From contig NZ_FAOZ01000027.1 in the NCBI RefSeq assembly GCF_001536285.1, positions 56,569-120,568 on the forward strand: a stretch of DNA of 64,000 nucleotides, written 5' to 3'. This document shows positions 51,062 to 59,324 of this stretch, one piece after another. Below the pieces are notes generated by a model, which was not told the DNA's origin, did no database searches, and worked only from the letters and a program-made list of their open reading frames with translations. How positions within the stretch are numbered: the stretch's first letter is position 1; the number at the start of each line of letters is the position of its first letter. A program made the position numbers and the translations under genes. The DNA is from Parafrankia irregularis (GTDB lineage: Bacteria; Actinomycetota; Actinomycetes; Frankiales; Frankiaceae).

Positions 51062-51913
51062 ATGGGAAAGCTTGACGGCAAGGTCGCGTTCGTGACCGGC
51101 GCCGGCCGCGGACAGGGACGCAGCCACGCGCTGCGGTTAGCCCAGGAGGGTGCGGACATCATCGCGATCGATCTGTGCGAGCAGATCGCAAGCGTCCCGT
51201 ATCCGCTGGCCACACCGGAGGACCTCGCTCACACGGCCAAGGAGGTCGAGGCGCTCGGCCGTGGCGTCGTCGCCGTGAAGGCCGACGTACGGGAGCGCGC
51301 GCAGCTGCGTGCCGCGGTCGACGAGGGGCTCGCCCGCTTCGGCCGGCTCGACATCGTCGTCGGCAACGCCGGCGTCTGCCCCTGGGACGACCTGTCGCTG
51401 TGCGGGGGCTTCGTCGACGGCACCGACGTCGACCTCATCGGCGTGATGAACACCGTCGCGGTCAGCCTGCCGCATCTGAAGGCAGGCGCGTCGATCATCC
51501 TCACCGGCTCGACCGCGGGGATGATGAAGGGCACCACGGAGATGCTTGGCAACACCGGCGGTGTCGGCTACTCGTGGGCCAAGCAGACCGTCGCCCGCTA
51601 CACCGAGGTCCTCGCGCTGCAGCTCGCGCCGCACAACGTCCGGCTGAACGCGATCCACCCGACCAACGTCAACACGCCGCTGATCCACAACGACCGGATC
51701 TACAGGACGTTCCGGCCGGACCTGGAGAACCCGACCCGGCAGGACGCGGAGCTCGCCCTGCCCGTCCTGCAGGCCATGCCCATTCCGTACATCGAGCCGG
51801 AGGACGTCAGCGCGCTCGTGCTGTTCCTCGCCTCCGACGACGCGAGGTACATCACCGGTCTGAACCTGCGTATCGACGCGGGCGGAATGCTGAAGGGCCA
51901 ACCCGCTCTCTGA
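51062..51913 (+). CDS. Mycofactocin-coupled SDR family oxidoreductase
   Basis: A 283-residue SDR with the signature KVAFVTGAGRGQGRSHALRL and ADIIAIDLCEQIASV, a combination characteristic of the mycofactocin-dependent SDR subfamily (TIGR03971-like), in which NAD is held tightly and mycofactocin accepts the electrons. Active-site motifs: GNAG, Ser in ILTGSTAG and YSWAKQTV. The family has a longer loop after strand 2, also seen here. ATG 51062 follows GAGAGGGGA. No mycofactocin biosynthesis genes are in the window. The substrate is probably a secondary alcohol. Confidence 0.9.
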   Translation: MGKLDGKVAFVTGAGRGQGRSHALRLAQEGADIIAIDLCEQIASVPYPLATPEDLAHTAKEVEALGRGVVAVKADVRERAQLRAAVDEGLARFGRLDIVVGNAGVCPWDDLSLCGGFVDGTDVDLIGVMNTVAVSLPHLKAGASIILTGSTAGMMKGTTEMLGNTGGVGYSWAKQTVARYTEVLALQLAPHNVRLNAIHPTNVNTPLIHNDRIYRTFRPDLENPTRQDAELALPVLQAMPIPYIEPEDVSALVLFLASDDARYITGLNLRIDAGGMLKGQPAL

Positions 51914-51989
51914 GCTCGCCGGAACCGCATCCCTGCCCGACCATCGACAGCCCCGCCGGCCCGCGGATGTGAGCCGGGCCGGCGGGCCA

Positions 51990-52171
51990 CACGCCTCGAA
52001 CGCACCCGCACCGGGACACCGGCGGCCGCTCTCGCCGTGCGCACCATCGCCGGCAGCGCTGTCGGCGCCATACTCGCCACGCTGCCCGCCCTGGCCGACG
52101 ACCCGCACGCGGACCTGCCCGGCCTCATCGACGAGGCCCTGGGCTACCTGGAGACCGGACTACCTGTGTGA
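51990..52171 (+). pseudogene. C-terminal fragment of a TetR-family regulator
   Basis: A frame ending at 52171 reads TPAAALAVRTIAGSAVGAIL then ATLPALADDPHADLPGLIDE and ALGYLETGLPV, the ending typical of many actinobacterial TetR proteins. There is no helix-turn-helix, no start codon and no ligand domain before it, so about 150 residues are missing. It may be the remains of the regulator that once served the preceding SDR. Confidence 0.6.
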
Positions 52172-52198
52172 GGCGGCGATCTGCCGCCGGAAAAGCGG

Positions 52199-52243
52199 AA
52201 GTCGGCGGTTCGGCCCCACCTCTGCCCGCCACCTCTGCCCGCC
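52199..52243 (+). other. Possible tRNA 3'-end remnant with 13-bp tandem duplication
   Basis: AAGTCGGCGGTTCGGCCCCACC at 52199-52220 resembles a T-arm (GGCGG-TTCGGCC-CCACC, one mismatch) followed by an acceptor-like end in CCA at 52231. The 13-mer ACCTCTGCCCGCC is present twice in tandem (52218-52230, 52231-52243). No complete cloverleaf can be built. It could be an old attachment site left by an integrating element. Confidence 0.35.
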
Positions 52244-52317
52244 ACGTCTGACCCGGTGTTTCGACGCTCCGTCGAGCACCTTGGAGATCGTTGTCTGGCA
52301 ACAGGTGTGGCAACGCG

Positions 52318-52395
52318 GAACCGCGGACGATGATCATGTCGCGTTTGATCTGGGCGAACATCGCCAGTATCTGGAGGAGCATGCGGCCGATGGGA
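52318..52395 (-). pseudogene. Fragment of a serine site-specific recombinase/resolvase
   Basis: Minus-strand translation gives PIGRMLLQILAMFAQIKRDM, which matches the conserved GR-[ML]-x-x-x-[IL]-[LA]-[AG]-x-[FL]-A-x-x-E-R-[DE] region at the end of the resolvase catalytic domain. Only about 25 residues are recognisable. The usual Glu-Arg is Ile-Lys here, and the frame is broken on both sides. This is a dead remnant of a mobile element. Confidence 0.55.
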
Positions 52396-52421
52396 ACGGC
52401 AGCTCACATCCATGGTGTTGA

Positions 52422-54002
52422 TCAGGCGGTGCCGATCTCGCGCTCCTGGTATTCGCGCGGTGAGAGTCCGTGGAAGCGTGTGAAGGCGGCGCTGAAGGTC
52501 GGCAGGTGAGCGTAGCCGACGCGGTGGGCGACGGAGCTGGGCTTGGCGCCGCCGACGAGCAGGTCGCGAGCCATGCGCATGCGGGCCGCGTAGCGCCAGC
52601 GGGCGAAGGTCATTCCAGTCTGCTCGTGGAACAGTCGGTGGACGTCGGCGGGCAGGTCGAAGTCGGTCGCTCCAGCAGAGACCCCGATGCGGCGCAGGTA
52701 GTCCATGGCAGCTTCGCGCCCACGAGGGTCGGTGGGCATCGGCACCGATAGTGCCCGCTGCGCGGCGACCTGCTCGGCGAACAGGTCGATGATGCGGGTC
52801 GGGTCATAGTCGACCGGGCGCAGCGAGGTTCGGGCGCTGATGGAGGAGAACATCAGGTAGTCGTCCCACGCCCGCGGGAACTGCACCTGAATCGGTTCGA
52901 TCAGTTGGAGATCGGCGGTGCTGGCGTTTCCGAGCGGCAGCGAGATGGAATCCTGGCGAAGCCCAGTAATGTGCTCGACTCCCGCCGGTATCCAGGTCGC
53001 GACGCCACGCGGTCGCTCGTAGCGCCTAAGACCGATGTCGAGGTAACCGCTGCCGCGATACATCCAACTGAGCACGTGACTGTCCATGGTGTGCAGGGGT
53101 GTGCGGGCTGCGGGCAGCAGATCGGGTGCATGGGCGGCAGCACCGCCTCTCCGCATCAGGCGCACGAAGTTGTCAGCCTGGCGTGCTGTGCCGGCTCGCC
53201 CGGTCAGGCCACCGGTGAGCGCGTGGGCGGCGAGCTCCCTGGCGAACTCGTGAGGGGTCGGCCCGAACTGCTGCTGGAACGCGCGCCGGAAACCGCCGCG
53301 GCTGGCGAAGCCCACTCTCGCTGCCACCTGATCAACGTCGTACCCGGCGGCCAGAAACTCGACGGCGGCGGTCAGCCGGCAGCGCAGTCGCCACTGCTCG
53401 AAAGTGAGCCCGGTATCGGCGAGGAACTCGCGTAGCAGGGTGCGTGGACTAGAGGGCACCCGGGTTGCCCATTCCTTGAGGGTGAGGTCGAGCGCGGGGT
53501 CGCGGATCAGTTCCTCGGCCACTGCTCTCGCCCCGGCGGCCTTCGGCATGGTCGGGGGATCAAACAGTGCCGAAGGAGTGGTGGCCCCGCCGCGCAGAGA
53601 TGAGGTTGGGCGTGGGTCGAAACCACGAAGAAGATCGGCTACCCCGTCAGGCGAGTACCCGTGACCGGTGAACGGTGTGACCTGAAGGTTGAAGTACTGG
53701 ATCAGCCAGTCCTGCCAGTCATCGGGGACGTCGAACCGTGTCGGTTTGGTCGGCGCCCAGGCCCCGACGCCGGCGTCGAGCCAGTACGGGAAAGCGACCG
53801 TGCCGGGCTCGGTGATCGTCAGAGCGCGGTTTCGGTAACTCTGAGGCGTCCAGATGCCTTCGCCGCCAGCGAGAGAGAACTCCGTTCCGCCGTCCAGAAG
53901 CACCCGCGCGCGACCGGCACGGACCCAGATCAGCATGTGACTGGGGCGCTCCGCCGGAACCATCCGTGCTCTCGGTATCGGCGGCGGAGACGAGCCAATC
54001 AT
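52422..54002 (-). CDS. Tandem (double) AraC-family regulator
   Basis: A 526-residue protein that contains two complete AraC units, about twice normal length. Unit 1: cupin-like sensor (about 20-110), helix-turn-helix pair including EWATRVPSSPRTLLREFLAD and VAARVGFASRGGFRRAFQQQ. Unit 2: sensor (about 300-400), then FDLPADVHRLFHEQTGMTFA and VAHRVGYAHLPTFSAAFTRF with the family ending HGLSPREYQ. The two sensor halves differ. It is divergent from the siderophore-interacting protein gene, so it is probably the ligand-dependent activator of the siderophore uptake operon, as YbtA/AlcR-type AraC proteins are. Two sensors could integrate two signals. Confidence 0.9.
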   Translation of the reverse strand: MIGSSPPPIPRARMVPAERPSHMLIWVRAGRARVLLDGGTEFSLAGGEGIWTPQSYRNRALTITEPGTVAFPYWLDAGVGAWAPTKPTRFDVPDDWQDWLIQYFNLQVTPFTGHGYSPDGVADLLRGFDPRPTSSLRGGATTPSALFDPPTMPKAAGARAVAEELIRDPALDLTLKEWATRVPSSPRTLLREFLADTGLTFEQWRLRCRLTAAVEFLAAGYDVDQVAARVGFASRGGFRRAFQQQFGPTPHEFARELAAHALTGGLTGRAGTARQADNFVRLMRRGGAAAHAPDLLPAARTPLHTMDSHVLSWMYRGSGYLDIGLRRYERPRGVATWIPAGVEHITGLRQDSISLPLGNASTADLQLIEPIQVQFPRAWDDYLMFSSISARTSLRPVDYDPTRIIDLFAEQVAAQRALSVPMPTDPRGREAAMDYLRRIGVSAGATDFDLPADVHRLFHEQTGMTFARWRYAARMRMARDLLVGGAKPSSVAHRVGYAHLPTFSAAFTRFHGLSPREYQEREIGTA

Positions 54003-54041
54003 GTCCTAACTATATGGCGACCTGTGTACCCAAGTGTGGTG

Positions 54042-54056
54042 AGGTTTACCGTACCT
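54042..54056. promoter_or_regulatory. Candidate iron box in the araC / siderophore operon promoter
   Basis: AGGTTTACCGTACCT (with flanking G and TACC) is a symmetric AGGT...ACCT element. Its reverse complement AGGTACGGTAAACCT agrees with the IdeR core AGGTTAGGCTCACCT at 9 or 10 of 15 positions. It lies in the 128-bp divergent region and would link the operon to iron status. Weaker than the boxes at 39302 and 63874. Confidence 0.45.
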
Positions 54057-54130
54057 TACCAGTGGCCCCCTGCTGTTGGCGGCGCGCGGCCTCCTCACCC
54101 TGGACTTGATCGGAAGGGGCTTCCCTCAGC

Positions 54131-56002
54131 ATGCCGAAGACCTCACGTGGGCTCACCGTGCACCCGCTGACCCTGCGAGAGGTCGAGGTGGTTCGGGTGG
54201 TGGACCTGACGCCGGGGATGCGACGGGTCACGTTGGGTGGCAGGCAACTTCGTGCGTTCACCTCGGCGAACGGATTCCCGCAGCCGGCGTTCGACTCGAC
54301 GGGCTTCGACGACGACCTTCGGTTGGTGTTCTGCTACCCCGATCAGGCCGAGCCGGTGCTGCCAGTGCAGAAGGAGAAGGGCCTCGAGCTGCCGAGGGAC
54401 CCCCGGCCGTTGTCAAGGAGCTACACAGTCCGTCGCTGGAACCCCGCGACCGGAGAACTGGACGTGGACATCGTCAAGCACGGTATCGGTGTCGGCAGCA
54501 CCTGGGCGTACCGCACCCAACCCGGCGACCGCATCCACTTCCACGGCCCGAACGCATCGCGGGCGCTGCCGCAGGACGCGGACTGGCTTCTTGTCGCCGG
54601 CGACGACACAGCGATCCCCGCGATCGCCCGCCTGCTTGACGAGTTGCCCGATGACGCGCGGGCGCAGGTGTTCGTCGAGGTCGCCGAAGACGCTCATCGG
54701 CTGGAGCTGAGGGCTCTGCCGCGGGTTGAGGTGACCTGGTTGGTGCGCGGCGACGCCGAGGCGGGCACGACCACGCTTCTGGTGGACGCGGTCAGGAACA
54801 GTGGCTGGTGGGACGGTCGACCGTTCGCGTGGTTCGCGGGAGAGCGCTCGACGGTGCGGGATCTGCGTCGCCATCTGGTCGAGGACCGGGGTGTGCCCAA
54901 GGAGGACATCGAGTTCACCGGGTACTGGCGTCGTGGCGAGGTCACTGCCCTGGAGGCCGACGGGGCGGTGCCCGACCCCGAGAAGTCGATCACGCCCTTC
55001 GAGAAGCTCCATCAATTGACTGAACTGGTCCCACCGATCGCGATACGCACCGCCGTCGAGCTGGGCATTCCCGAGCTGATCTCGCGTGGTGTCAGCAGCG
55101 TGGCGGACCTGGCAGTCAGAGCGGACGCCGACGAGCGGGCGTTGGGCAAGCTGCTGCGCTACCTGCATGCCCTGGACGTGCTGACCGAGACCGAACCGGG
55201 CCGCTACGAACTTACGCCGGTGGGTGAAGTCCTGACCGTCGAGTTCGTCGCGGACTCCTTGCACCCGTCCGGGGTGGGAGGCCGGGAGATGCTCGGCGTC
55301 TACGGGCTCACCGAGTCGATCCGCACTGGCCGGTCGTCCTACGCCTCCGTCACGGGCCAGACCTTTGCCGAGGTGCGGGCCGAGCAGGACTACGAGGACC
55401 GCTACCTGGAACGGCTGGCCGAGTTCCAGCACGCGCTGGCTATGTCGATCGCCAAATCCGGCCTGCTTACCGGTGTCCGGCATCTGGTGATCCACTCCGG
55501 TGGCGCGGGGGTGCAGGCCCGCGAGTTCGTCGCCGCACATCCCGATCTGCGGGTGACGATCTGCGCGCTGCCCGCCCAGGCCGACTGGCTCAGCCGCGAC
55601 CTGCCCGCCACGATCCCCGACGAGCAGCAGCGGGCGCGGGTCAGCGTGGTCGAGCAGTCGGTATTCGAGCCCAGCCCCGAATCGGACGTCGTATTCATCA
55701 GCCGCGCCTTCAAGGCGCTACCCGACGCCGACGCCGCCCACGCTCTCCGCCGAGCGTCCGAGAACCTCCTCCCGGGTGGGCGGGTGCTGCTGGTCGAGGA
55801 GGTCTTCGACACCGACGACCTCGATGAGCATGACGGCGAGGCCGACCTGGTCGGACTCGCGGTACATGGCTCCGGTCTACGCACCGCCGAGGAACTGGAC
55901 ACCGTGATCACCCGGTCTGGGCTCACCCGCACAGAGACGCACATCGTCGGCTGGGGCACCACCGTCCACGAACTCGTCCGCAACGGCACCGACTGGTCCT
56001 GA
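54131..56002 (+). CDS. Siderophore-interacting protein fused to a methyltransferase-like domain
   Basis: A 623-residue fusion. Part 1 (about 10-270) is a siderophore-interacting/ViuB flavoprotein: FAD motif RSYTVR (96-101), GDDTAIPA (157-164) and the C-terminal GYWRRGE (264-270). It would reduce Fe3+-siderophore with NAD(P)H to release iron in the cytoplasm. Part 2 (about 288-620) resembles dimeric O-methyltransferases (dimerisation helices FEKLHQLTELVPPIAIRTAV, winged-helix-like GRYELTPVGEVL). Its SAM motif I reads LVIHSGGAGVQ instead of D-x-GGGxG, and the acidic residue closing strand 2 is missing (TICALP), so catalysis is doubtful. First gene of the siderophore operon. The start has GGAAGGGG upstream. 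Confidence 0.88.
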   Translation: MPKTSRGLTVHPLTLREVEVVRVVDLTPGMRRVTLGGRQLRAFTSANGFPQPAFDSTGFDDDLRLVFCYPDQAEPVLPVQKEKGLELPRDPRPLSRSYTVRRWNPATGELDVDIVKHGIGVGSTWAYRTQPGDRIHFHGPNASRALPQDADWLLVAGDDTAIPAIARLLDELPDDARAQVFVEVAEDAHRLELRALPRVEVTWLVRGDAEAGTTTLLVDAVRNSGWWDGRPFAWFAGERSTVRDLRRHLVEDRGVPKEDIEFTGYWRRGEVTALEADGAVPDPEKSITPFEKLHQLTELVPPIAIRTAVELGIPELISRGVSSVADLAVRADADERALGKLLRYLHALDVLTETEPGRYELTPVGEVLTVEFVADSLHPSGVGGREMLGVYGLTESIRTGRSSYASVTGQTFAEVRAEQDYEDRYLERLAEFQHALAMSIAKSGLLTGVRHLVIHSGGAGVQAREFVAAHPDLRVTICALPAQADWLSRDLPATIPDEQQRARVSVVEQSVFEPSPESDVVFISRAFKALPDADAAHALRRASENLLPGGRVLLVEEVFDTDDLDEHDGEADLVGLAVHGSGLRTAEELDTVITRSGLTRTETHIVGWGTTVHELVRNGTDWS

Positions 56003-56024
56003 GGTGCTCCTTTCCTTCCGGGTA

Positions 56025-56051
56025 GCTGCCCCTACCAAATTTAGGGGCAGC
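56025..56051 (+). terminator. Stem-loop between the SIP fusion gene and fecB-like gene
   Basis: GCTGCCCCTA (56025-56034) pairs perfectly with TAGGGGCAGC (56042-56051) around a 7-base loop, 22 bases after the fusion stop codon. It could be a terminator or attenuator that lowers expression of the transporter genes relative to the reductase, or an mRNA processing site. Confidence 0.6.
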
Positions 56052-56188
56052 ACGGAAGATAGCGCCACCACGAACGCCGCCGCACCCGCACCGTCCATCA
56101 CCCTGGAACACCCTAATAGTGACTGTCCGGATTTATAGCGGGGCACACCACCCCCGCCCGAATGAAGAACAGAAGGAAGAACGCGTCC

Positions 56189-57175
56189 ATGACCTTTATC
56201 AGACCACGACGCCGCAGTGCGGCCCTTGTCGCCGCGTTGCTGGGCACCGTGATCCTCCTCGCGGGGTGCGGCAGCGACGACAAAAACGATCAAGGTGACG
56301 CGGTCGGAGCGACCCGCACGGTGGAGGCCGACAACGGCACGGTCGAGATCCCGGCGCACCCGAAGCGAATTGCAACGCTCGGGAGACTGACCGTGTCGTT
56401 CCTCGACCTCGGCGGCGAGCCGGTGGGCGTCACGGAGGTGGACGCTTCCGTGCTCGATCTACTGCCCAAGGAGCAGCAGGCCGCGTACAAAGCGGCCAAG
56501 CTCCTCGGCTCCGGCGCCAGCGAAGCCGACCTCGAGCTGCTGGCCACCCTCAAGCCCGACCTCATCTTGTTCTCCGCACCTGAGTCCGACTTCGAGCAGA
56601 TGAAGTCGCAACTGGAATCGATCGCCCCGACGATCTTCTTCGGATTCAGCTCGGACTGGAAGACCCGTCTGTCCGTGACCGCGGATGCCACCGAGCTGAC
56701 GGACGCTCTCAACGAGCAGAAGACCGAGTACGAAGAGAAACTCGCCGGGTTCCAGGGCAAGTACTCGAAGATCATCCAGGACACCACGTTCGGCGAGGTC
56801 AACAGAGGTTCCTGGCAGGACGCGGGAATGTTCAGCCTCAACGGCTCGCAGTGCTCGGAGATAGCTCGCGCGGACATTCCGCTCGACATCCCCGATCTGG
56901 GTGAAGGGGGCGAGGAGCGGTCGTTCGAGAAGATCGGCGACCTGTCCGAGTTCGATGTGCTCATTTACCCCGTGGACGCTGAGGGGAAGGTCGCGGAAGG
57001 TTTCGTCCCCGTGGCGGACTCGAACGCGTGGAAGGCCCTTCCCGCTGTGACATCCGGGAAGGCTCTGGGTGTCTACTGCTTCGGCGATGTCAGCTTCACC
57101 AGAAGCTATCGAACCTACTCTCAGTACCTGGATTCACTCGACAAGGCTCTGGCGACGCTCGCGACGGCGGGATGA
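56189..57175 (+). CDS. Siderophore ABC transporter substrate-binding lipoprotein (FecB/FepB-like)
   Basis: A 328-residue lipoprotein of the class III (helical backbone) binding-protein family. Signal peptide with the lipobox LLAGCG at about residues 23-28. Mature part begins VEADNGTVEIPAHPKRIATL as in ferric-siderophore binders, followed by LLATLKPDLILFSAPE. The start ATG 56189 (MTFIRPRR) has AGAAGGAAG at the right distance; ATG 56162 has none. Its stop overlaps the permease start by 4 bp. The codon use and moderate GC are slightly different from the neighbours, but not enough to argue for transfer. Confidence 0.9.
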   Translation: MTFIRPRRRSAALVAALLGTVILLAGCGSDDKNDQGDAVGATRTVEADNGTVEIPAHPKRIATLGRLTVSFLDLGGEPVGVTEVDASVLDLLPKEQQAAYKAAKLLGSGASEADLELLATLKPDLILFSAPESDFEQMKSQLESIAPTIFFGFSSDWKTRLSVTADATELTDALNEQKTEYEEKLAGFQGKYSKIIQDTTFGEVNRGSWQDAGMFSLNGSQCSEIARADIPLDIPDLGEGGEERSFEKIGDLSEFDVLIYPVDAEGKVAEGFVPVADSNAWKALPAVTSGKALGVYCFGDVSFTRSYRTYSQYLDSLDKALATLATAG

Positions 57176-58218
57176 CAGCGCAGACCAGTGACGTCGAGGT
57201 CCGGATGCCCGCCGTGGCGGCATCCGGACCTCGGCCGCGCGCCGTCGGTCTGCTCGCGGTGCTGGCGACACTGTTCGTACTGCTGGTGCTGAGCCTGTTG
57301 GTTGGCTCGAAGGCGATTGCGCTGTCGGTGATATGGGATGCGCTGTTTCATCCGTCGTCCGACATCGATCAGTTCTCGATCCGTGACTACCGTCTGCCGC
57401 GCACGATCGTCGGGCTCGTCGTAGGCATGGCGTTGGGAGTCGGGGGGGCGTTGATCCAGGCATTGACGCGCAATCCGCTGGCTGACACCGGTATCCTCGG
57501 CGTGGGCGCGGGTTCCTCCTTCGCGGTGACCATTGCCGTCGGCGTGCTCGGAATCCGCGATATCAGTGGCTACATGTGGTTCGCGTTCGCCGGAGCGCTG
57601 ATCGTCACGGTCATGGTCCTGCTCCTGGGATCGACCCGACACGGCCAGTCGCCGGGAGTCATGGTGCTCGCCGGGGTCTGCGTCGGCGCGGTGCTCGACG
57701 GCGCCGGGTCGGCACTTCAGCTGACCAACCCGGATGCGTTCGATGCGATGCGGTCGTGGGCTGCCGGTTCGATCCTGGGACGCCCCCTCGACGTGGTGTG
57801 GCCGGTCCTGCCGTTCTTCGCCGTGGCACTCGTTCTGGCCCTTGCGGTGTCGGGGCCACTCAACGCGATGGCTCTCGGCGACGAGATCGCCGCCGCCCAG
57901 GGCGTCCGTCTGGCCCGCACCCGCGTCCTCGCGATCATCGCGCTGACACTGCTCGCTGGAGGCGCGACCGCCATCGCGGGCCCCATCGGATTCGTCGGGC
58001 TCATGGTGCCGCATGTGGCCCGCTGGTTCGTCGGCCCGCACCAGCGCTGGATCTTCGCCTACAGCATTCTCCTCGCCCCGTGCCTGCTGCTGACCTCCGA
58101 CATCCTCGGGCGAGTCGTCATGCGGCCCAGCGAGATCCCCGTGGGCATCGTCACCGCCTTCATCGGCGCACCCGTGCTCATCGCACTGGTGCGGCGGAAG
58201 AAGGCGAGCGGACTATGA
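57172..58218 (+). CDS. Siderophore ABC transporter permease, FecCD family
   Basis: A 348-residue permease with about 9-10 membrane spans. RLPRTIVGLVVGMALGVGGA and QALTRNPLADTGILGVGAG are the FecCD hallmarks, and GDEIAAAQGVRLARTR is the ATPase-coupling loop. ATG 57172 overlaps the binding-protein stop; the stop overlaps the second permease start. It forms a heterodimer with the next gene product to import a ferric siderophore. Confidence 0.93.
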   Translation: MTAQTSDVEVRMPAVAASGPRPRAVGLLAVLATLFVLLVLSLLVGSKAIALSVIWDALFHPSSDIDQFSIRDYRLPRTIVGLVVGMALGVGGALIQALTRNPLADTGILGVGAGSSFAVTIAVGVLGIRDISGYMWFAFAGALIVTVMVLLLGSTRHGQSPGVMVLAGVCVGAVLDGAGSALQLTNPDAFDAMRSWAAGSILGRPLDVVWPVLPFFAVALVLALAVSGPLNAMALGDEIAAAQGVRLARTRVLAIIALTLLAGGATAIAGPIGFVGLMVPHVARWFVGPHQRWIFAYSILLAPCLLLTSDILGRVVMRPSEIPVGIVTAFIGAPVLIALVRRKKASGL

Positions 58219-59324
58219 GCAGCGGCATTACCTCCCGGTCTGGATCAACGCACCTTCGCCCAACTGGTGGGGCTGCCCGGGGGCGGCTGGACTTCGGGCG
58301 GCGGGTGCTGGTGCTGCGGCGGGGGAGGATCGCGGTCCGGCTTGAGTGGCGCTCGGTCATCGTCTGCGCGGTGCTCGCCGTCGCGGTCGCCTGCATGGCG
58401 GTGCTCGCGCTGATGACGGGCTCGTACCGGCTCAGCCCTGGGCAGGTGGTCTCCGCGCTGGCCGGCGGGGAGACCGGCCTGGTCCACGACATCGTGGTCG
58501 AGTGGCGGGCGCCCCGGGTCGCCGCGGCGCTGGTGTTCGGTGCCGCGTTGGGGGTGAGCGGGGCGGTCTTCCAGTCGATGTTGCGCAACCCGCTCGCCGA
58601 CCCCAGCATCATCGGATTCTCCCAGGGCTCCTACACCGGCGCGTTGATCGTGATCCTCCTCGTCAACGGCACCTACGTTCAGTTGATAGGCGGGGCGTTG
58701 CTGGGGGGGATGGCCACCGCCATCGCCGTGTACGTGCTCGCCTACCGGCGAGGGGTGCAGGGGTTCCGGTTGATCATTGTCGGCATCGGCGTGTCGGCGA
58801 TGCTCGGCTCGCTCAACACCTGGTTGATACTCAGAGCCGACCTGGAACAGGCGATGGCGGCCGCCGCGTGGGGCGCCGGATCACTCAACGGGGTGTCCTG
58901 GGATCGGGTGGCCATCGGTGCTGTGTGCATCGCTGTGCTTCTGCTGCTGGCTGCGATGTCGAGCCGGCCGATGCGGCAGATGGAGCTGGGTGACGATACC
59001 GCCGCCGCTCAAGGGGTGCGGGTCTCGCCGGCCCGCCTCGGCATGGTCGTGGTGGGGGTGGCACTGACGGCGGTCGTCACGGCTGCGTCAGGGCCGATCG
59101 CGTTCATCTCCCTGATCGCGCCGCAGATTGGACGCCGCCTCGTCCGCACCGCGGGGATAACTCTCGCACCCGCCGCCTTCGTCGGCGCGTTGCTGTGTCT
59201 GGTGGCGGACTACCTGGCTCAGCACGTCGCCCCAACTCCCCTGCCGGTGGGGATCATCACCGTCATTCTCGGCGGTGGGTACCTCGGGTATCTGCTTTTC
59301 ACCGAAGCCAGGAGACGCCTATGA
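58215..59324 (+). CDS. Siderophore ABC transporter permease, FecCD family
   Basis: A 369-residue permease, the partner of the preceding one. Its N-terminus has about 45 extra polar residues. WRAPRVAAALVFGAALGVSG and RNPLADPSIIGFSQG are the FecCD motifs, and GDDTAAAQGVRVSPARLG is the coupling loop. Translation is coupled by ATGA overlaps on both sides. Confidence 0.93.
   Translation: MSSGITSRSGSTHLRPTGGAARGRLDFGRRVLVLRRGRIAVRLEWRSVIVCAVLAVAVACMAVLALMTGSYRLSPGQVVSALAGGETGLVHDIVVEWRAPRVAAALVFGAALGVSGAVFQSMLRNPLADPSIIGFSQGSYTGALIVILLVNGTYVQLIGGALLGGMATAIAVYVLAYRRGVQGFRLIIVGIGVSAMLGSLNTWLILRADLEQAMAAAAWGAGSLNGVSWDRVAIGAVCIAVLLLLAAMSSRPMRQMELGDDTAAAQGVRVSPARLGMVVVGVALTAVVTAASGPIAFISLIAPQIGRRLVRTAGITLAPAAFVGALLCLVADYLAQHVAPTPLPVGIITVILGGGYLGYLLFTEARRRL

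Noticed and set aside
52199..52243. Complete tRNA gene
   Set aside because: Only a T-arm-like and CCA-like end is present; no D-arm, anticodon arm or matching acceptor strand can be found upstream.
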